Notes under the pieces: generated by a model
Seen by the model: the letters and a program-made list of their open reading frames with translations, nothing else
What the model was told of the DNA's origin: nothing
Database searches by the model: none
Program-made: the position numbers and the translations under genes
Assembly (NCBI GenBank): GCA_016934645.1
Contig: JAFGSL010000182.1
Span: 1-27,215, forward strand
From: Anaerolineae bacterium
GTDB taxonomy: Bacteria; Chloroflexota; Anaerolineae; B4-G1; SLSP01
Direction of reading: 5' to 3'
DNA length: 27,215 nt
In this document: one piece after another, positions 24,067 to 27,215 of the stretch
How the letters are laid out: each line of letters opens with the position of its first letter
Numbering within the stretch: position 1 is the stretch's first letter

Positions 24067-25800
24067 ATGCAAGTTATCCCAGCCGCCATCCCAATGGATA
24101 TCGAACTTGAATGTGGTAAATGCGGTCATCGCCAGCCATTTGTCCTACCGACGCATATCTGTAGCGCCTGCGGGCATGATTGGATGGAAGTCCGGTACGA
24201 CTATAACCGCATTTCACGGCTTTGGCCGGATATCTTGCGCCAACGCCCCTTTACGATGTGGCGCTATCGCGAACTTCTACCGCTCAGGCGCGACGACTTT
24301 CAAATCACGATGGGCGAAGGCGGTACCACACTTATGCGCGCTAACAACCTGGGCATGATGCTCGGCGCACCGAACATCTTCATCAAGGATGAACGCCAAA
24401 ATCCCACCAACTCCTTCAAAGACCGCCAGGCAGCGATGGTCATCTCAATGATGAAAGAGGGCGGCATCACCGAACTCGTTGTCGCCTCGACAGGCAACGT
24501 CGCCATTTCGTACTCCGCTTACTCAGCCCACGCGGGCATCAAACTATGGACCTTCTTGCCAAGCCTAGTCCCGCCCGAAAAGATGCGCGAGATTGCCATC
24601 TATGGCAGCGAGGTGGTCAAAGTGACCGCCACTTACGATGTCGCAAAGAAAGTGGCGGCGCAGTTTGCCGAACATCGAGGGATTCTGGCAGATCGCGGCA
24701 TTCGCAACACCGGAACCCGTGAGAGCATGAAGACCATCGCTATGGAGGTTGCCGAGCAACTCGCCGCCGAGCTAGGCCCGCCGCAGCCCGGGGTGCCCTG
24801 GCGCACACCCGACTGGTACATCCAGGCCGTGAGCGGTGGCATGGGGCCCGTGGGCTTCTGGAAAGGGTACGAGGAGCTCTATCAAATGGGATTGGTCAAC
24901 CGCTTGCCCAAACTGGCCTTGATCCAGGCTGAAGGCTGCGCCCCAATGACCAACTCCTTCCGCAAGAACCTTCCTCAAGCCGAGATAGTGACCGACCCCT
25001 CAACTCGCGTGATCACCATCGCCACCGGTGCGCCAGGTCCAGCCTATGAATATCTATACCGCGTCGTGCAAGATCACGGCGGCACCTTCGAGTCCGTCTC
25101 CGACGAAGAGGCTTTCCGAGCACTGCATGTGATGGCAAAGATGGAGGGTTTGTCCATCGAACCGGCAGCAGCAGTAGCCTTTGCTGGTCTGTTCAAACTA
25201 CTCAATATGGGCGTCATCAACCGCAATGAAACAGTGGTCGTTTGCTGCTCTGGGCATACCTTCCCCGTGGAGAAATTCCTTCTAGAGGAAGATTGGCTCA
25301 AGGTTTTGCCAGCCAACGCAGAATCTCTCACACCGGTGGTACCTGAAAAACCCGCACCCGCTCCGCCGTCTCAAGCAGGATTGCTTGGGGCACTCGACCA
25401 ACTCGACAAACGTGTACAACAAATTATGATCGTCGAAGACAATCCTGAGGCGGCCCGGCTCCTGCGGCGCATCTTGCAGACGCACGGCGAATTCCAAATC
25501 AACGAGGCGCATACTGGCAAAGAGGGCCTGGATATGATCCGTGCAACGCAACCTGATCTGATCCTGCTCGACCTGATGATGCCGGACATGGATGGGTTTG
25601 CCGTGATTGACAACCTTAAAGCCGATCCAAGACTAAAAGACATCCCGGTTATCGTGATTACTGCAAAGGAATTGAACCGGAAAGATCGCGAACGCCTCCA
25701 GGGGCAAATTCAAATGCTCCTGCAGAAAGGATCGTTTATGGATGAGGATCTCCTCCAAGAGATCGGCGCACTTCTAGGGAAAAATGACGAGGAAAAATGA
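24067..25800 (+). CDS. Threonine synthase-type PLP enzyme fused to a response-regulator receiver domain
   Basis: The protein has 577 residues. Residues 1-40 hold a zinc ribbon (Cys 16, 19, 32, 35), as in archaeal-type threonine synthases. The fold-type II PLP domain (about 75-412) has the GEGGTTL entry motif, the PLP lysine K118 in NPTNSFKDR, and the phosphate/substrate loop ASTGN (140-144). The usual reaction is O-phosphohomoserine to threonine plus phosphate. A Pro/Ala linker (425-450) leads to a receiver domain (452-570) with acidic E457/D458, phosphoacceptor D502 in LLDLMMPDMDG, T532 and K554: all key residues present. Ribosome site AGAGGT lies 4 nt before the ATG. The stop overlaps the histidine kinase start (ATGA). 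Whether the enzyme is still a threonine synthase or phospho-regulated is inference. Confidence 0.9.
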   Translation: MQVIPAAIPMDIELECGKCGHRQPFVLPTHICSACGHDWMEVRYDYNRISRLWPDILRQRPFTMWRYRELLPLRRDDFQITMGEGGTTLMRANNLGMMLGAPNIFIKDERQNPTNSFKDRQAAMVISMMKEGGITELVVASTGNVAISYSAYSAHAGIKLWTFLPSLVPPEKMREIAIYGSEVVKVTATYDVAKKVAAQFAEHRGILADRGIRNTGTRESMKTIAMEVAEQLAAELGPPQPGVPWRTPDWYIQAVSGGMGPVGFWKGYEELYQMGLVNRLPKLALIQAEGCAPMTNSFRKNLPQAEIVTDPSTRVITIATGAPGPAYEYLYRVVQDHGGTFESVSDEEAFRALHVMAKMEGLSIEPAAAVAFAGLFKLLNMGVINRNETVVVCCSGHTFPVEKFLLEEDWLKVLPANAESLTPVVPEKPAPAPPSQAGLLGALDQLDKRVQQIMIVEDNPEAARLLRRILQTHGEFQINEAHTGKEGLDMIRATQPDLILLDLMMPDMDGFAVIDNLKADPRLKDIPVIVITAKELNRKDRERLQGQIQMLLQKGSFMDEDLLQEIGALLGKNDEEK

Positions 25801-27056
25801 CGAAGATTCTATACGTTGAAGACGATCTCGCCAGTCAACGGCTAGTCCAACGCATCCTCACTGCCGAAGGATTCGAGGTGACTCTGGCCGACAACGGGCT
25901 GGGCGCCATCGAGGCAGCACGACGCGAAAAACCAGACCTTATTCTGATGGACATCAACATCAGCGGGCTTGACGGTTACGAAGTGACCACGCGGCTGCGC
26001 ACCGTCGAGGGTCTGGGAGAAGTTCCCATTATCGCCGTCACAGCCGCGACGTTGCGTGGCGACCGGGAACGCGCGCTGGTAGCCGGGTGCAATGGCTACA
26101 TTCCTAAACCCATCGATGTGGATCGCTTCAGCGATCAGGTTCGTGCCTATCTAGTGGGTCTCGAAGACGAAGTCGGCACGCCCGAAGAAAAAGCCGAATA
26201 TCTGTTAGAATATAATCAGCGTCTGGTCAACCGACTTGAGGAAAAAATCCGTGAGCTAGAAAACGCCAACGCAGAATTGCAGCGCGTCGAAAAGATGAAG
26301 TCCGACTTCGTTGTGCTAGCTGGGCATGAGTTGCGCACACCCCTCACAGTTATCTACGGTTACCTGCAAATCCTCCGCTCCAATCCTGCCATTCCAGGTG
26401 AAGAAGGAAGTGAGGGCAGCCCGCGGCACCTGTTATCAAAAGTCTCTGACGCCGTCAAACGGTTGAGTGAAGTCATTCAAGATATCCTCAATGTCTCGCT
26501 AATTGACGCGAATCGCCTCGACCTGTCACGTGAACCGGTCTTCATCCATTCGGTCATCCAGTCGGTGCTGCATAACCTGCGCAGTTTTGGTCCGCAACGC
26601 AATATGACCATCGAACTGGGGCAAGGCATTAAGAAAGCGCCCGTGATCGAGGGTGACCCACGACGGCTACACCAGGCGATTGGCAACCTCATCAGCAATT
26701 CTATAAAATACACGCCAGATAATGGCAAAGTGATCATCGACGCTGAAACACTGGAAGACGTTGTACATATCTGGATCAAAGATTCCGGGGTTGGCATCCC
26801 CCCACAAGAACTCATCCACATTTTTGAACGCTTCTACGTGCTTGAAGATGTAGCATTACATCGTTCCAGCAAGACAGCGTTCAAGGGCGGTGGTTTGGGC
26901 CTGGGATTGGTCGTCTCCAAAGGGATCATCGAGGCCCATAACGGCAAAGTGTGGGCCGAAAGTCCTGGCTACGATGAAGAGAAATTTCCTGGAAGCACCT
27001 TCCACATTTTGCTTCCCATTGGGAATCCGTTCTCTACAACGGAAGAGGGGAAGTGA
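25797..27056 (+). CDS. Receiver-histidine kinase (hybrid kinase, cytoplasmic)
   Basis: The 419-residue protein has an N-terminal receiver (about 2-120; D9/D10, phosphoacceptor D52, T82, K104), a coiled-coil signalling helix (129-170), a HisKA dimerisation domain with H177 in GHELRTP, and a HATPase domain. N box N297/N301, G1 DSGVGIP (329-335) and G2 GGGLGLGL (364-371) are all present. It lacks membrane segments and PAS/GAF sensors, so input probably comes through phosphorylation of its own receiver. It overlaps the threonine synthase-receiver gene by 4 nt (ATGA). A phosphorelay H177 to D52 and/or to D502 of the fusion enzyme, and possibly to the orphan regulator at 17515, is a natural proposal. 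Confidence 0.93.
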   Translation: MTKILYVEDDLASQRLVQRILTAEGFEVTLADNGLGAIEAARREKPDLILMDINISGLDGYEVTTRLRTVEGLGEVPIIAVTAATLRGDRERALVAGCNGYIPKPIDVDRFSDQVRAYLVGLEDEVGTPEEKAEYLLEYNQRLVNRLEEKIRELENANAELQRVEKMKSDFVVLAGHELRTPLTVIYGYLQILRSNPAIPGEEGSEGSPRHLLSKVSDAVKRLSEVIQDILNVSLIDANRLDLSREPVFIHSVIQSVLHNLRSFGPQRNMTIELGQGIKKAPVIEGDPRRLHQAIGNLISNSIKYTPDNGKVIIDAETLEDVVHIWIKDSGVGIPPQELIHIFERFYVLEDVALHRSSKTAFKGGGLGLGLVVSKGIIEAHNGKVWAESPGYDEEKFPGSTFHILLPIGNPFSTTEEGK

Positions 27057-27095
27057 TCGTCTCAAGTCTATGACAGTTGCCTTGTTCTGAGCTAT

Positions 27096-27123
27096 TTGCC
27101 CATTTCTCGTTCTGTGGTAGAAT
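27096..27123 (+). promoter_or_regulatory. Extended -10 promoter of tRNA-His
   Basis: TTGCCC (27096-27101), 16-bp spacer, TAGAAT (27118-27123) directly preceded by TGG. The start point is expected near 27130, eight nt before the mature tRNA 5' end. The 40 nt between the kinase stop and this promoter show no strong terminator. Confidence 0.6.
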
Positions 27124-27137
27124 TTCGCTCGTAATAT

Positions 27138-27211
27138 GGTGGCTGTGGCCTAATGGTTAAGGCTCCTGACTGTGACTCAGGCAACTGTGGGTTCGAGTCC
27201 CACCAGTCACC
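27138..27211 (+). tRNA. tRNA-His (anticodon GTG)
   Basis: A complete cloverleaf is readable: acceptor GGTGGCTG pairs with CAGTCACC, with one G-T pair and the extra G at position -1 opposite C73 that marks histidine tRNAs. The D stem is GCC/GGC, the anticodon stem CCTGA/TCAGG with loop CTGTGAC (GTG anticodon), and the T arm GTGGG-TTCGAGT-CCCAC. CCA is not encoded (CTA follows), so it is added after transcription. Confidence 0.96.
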
Positions 27212-27215
27212 CTAA

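Overview
The window looks like a chromosomal segment of a GC-moderate, environmental, multicellular-type bacterium, most likely a member of the Chloroflexota (Anaerolineae-like). That placement is inference: it rests on the mix of families (a zinc-ribbon FHA protein, a serine/threonine kinase with a C-terminal PQQ propeller, a DnaJ-VWA fusion, KdpE-like regulators, a TIG-domain secreted protease, lipoproteins with Thr/Pro/Ala linkers, and ANKH/MATE-like transporters with their characteristic EGP...NLAAWGG signature). No phage, insertion sequence or CRISPR array was seen.

Layout. (1) 1-3513, minus: the first 1171 codons of a large secreted zinc metalloprotease, open at the left edge of the window. 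(2) 3730-6425, plus: two tandem, 4-nt-overlapping paralogous MATE/ANKH-like transporters, convergent with and overlapping an EamA/DMT permease (6406-7350, minus). (3) 7440-7952, plus: a small membrane-anchored protein of unknown function with a promoter that predicts a leaderless mRNA; it converges on the next block at a large inverted repeat. (4) 23624-8054, minus: eleven genes on one strand. The first eight (23624 to 16500) are packed with gaps of 0-35 nt or overlaps: Ser/Thr kinase with 8-repeat PQQ propeller, PP2C phosphatase, DnaJ-VWA protein, zinc-ribbon FHA protein, an unknown 80-aa protein, OmpR-type response regulator, MglA-like small GTPase and Hsp20. A hairpin follows, then an alpha-2-macroglobulin lipoprotein lacking the thioester, an AAA+ ATPase and a glycerophosphodiester phosphodiesterase. 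(5) 23625-24066: a 440-nt divergent control region holding two copies of an ~85-nt imperfect repeat that behaves like a conserved structured RNA. (6) 24067-27056, plus: a threonine-synthase-type PLP enzyme fused to a response-regulator receiver domain, overlapping a receiver-histidine kinase gene. (7) 27138-27211: tRNA-His(GTG).

How the parts may work together. The minus-strand block contains writer (kinase), eraser (PP2C) and reader (FHA) of Ser/Thr phosphorylation, a small GTPase switch, and several proteostasis-type components (J-domain, Hsp20, an AAA+ ATPase, and an envelope macroglobulin). A phospho-controlled signalling/proteostasis unit is a reasonable hypothesis, not a demonstrated one. 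The divergent plus-strand pair adds a His-Asp phosphorelay attached to an amino-acid biosynthetic enzyme. The tandem repeat element in between is the least explained signal in the window.
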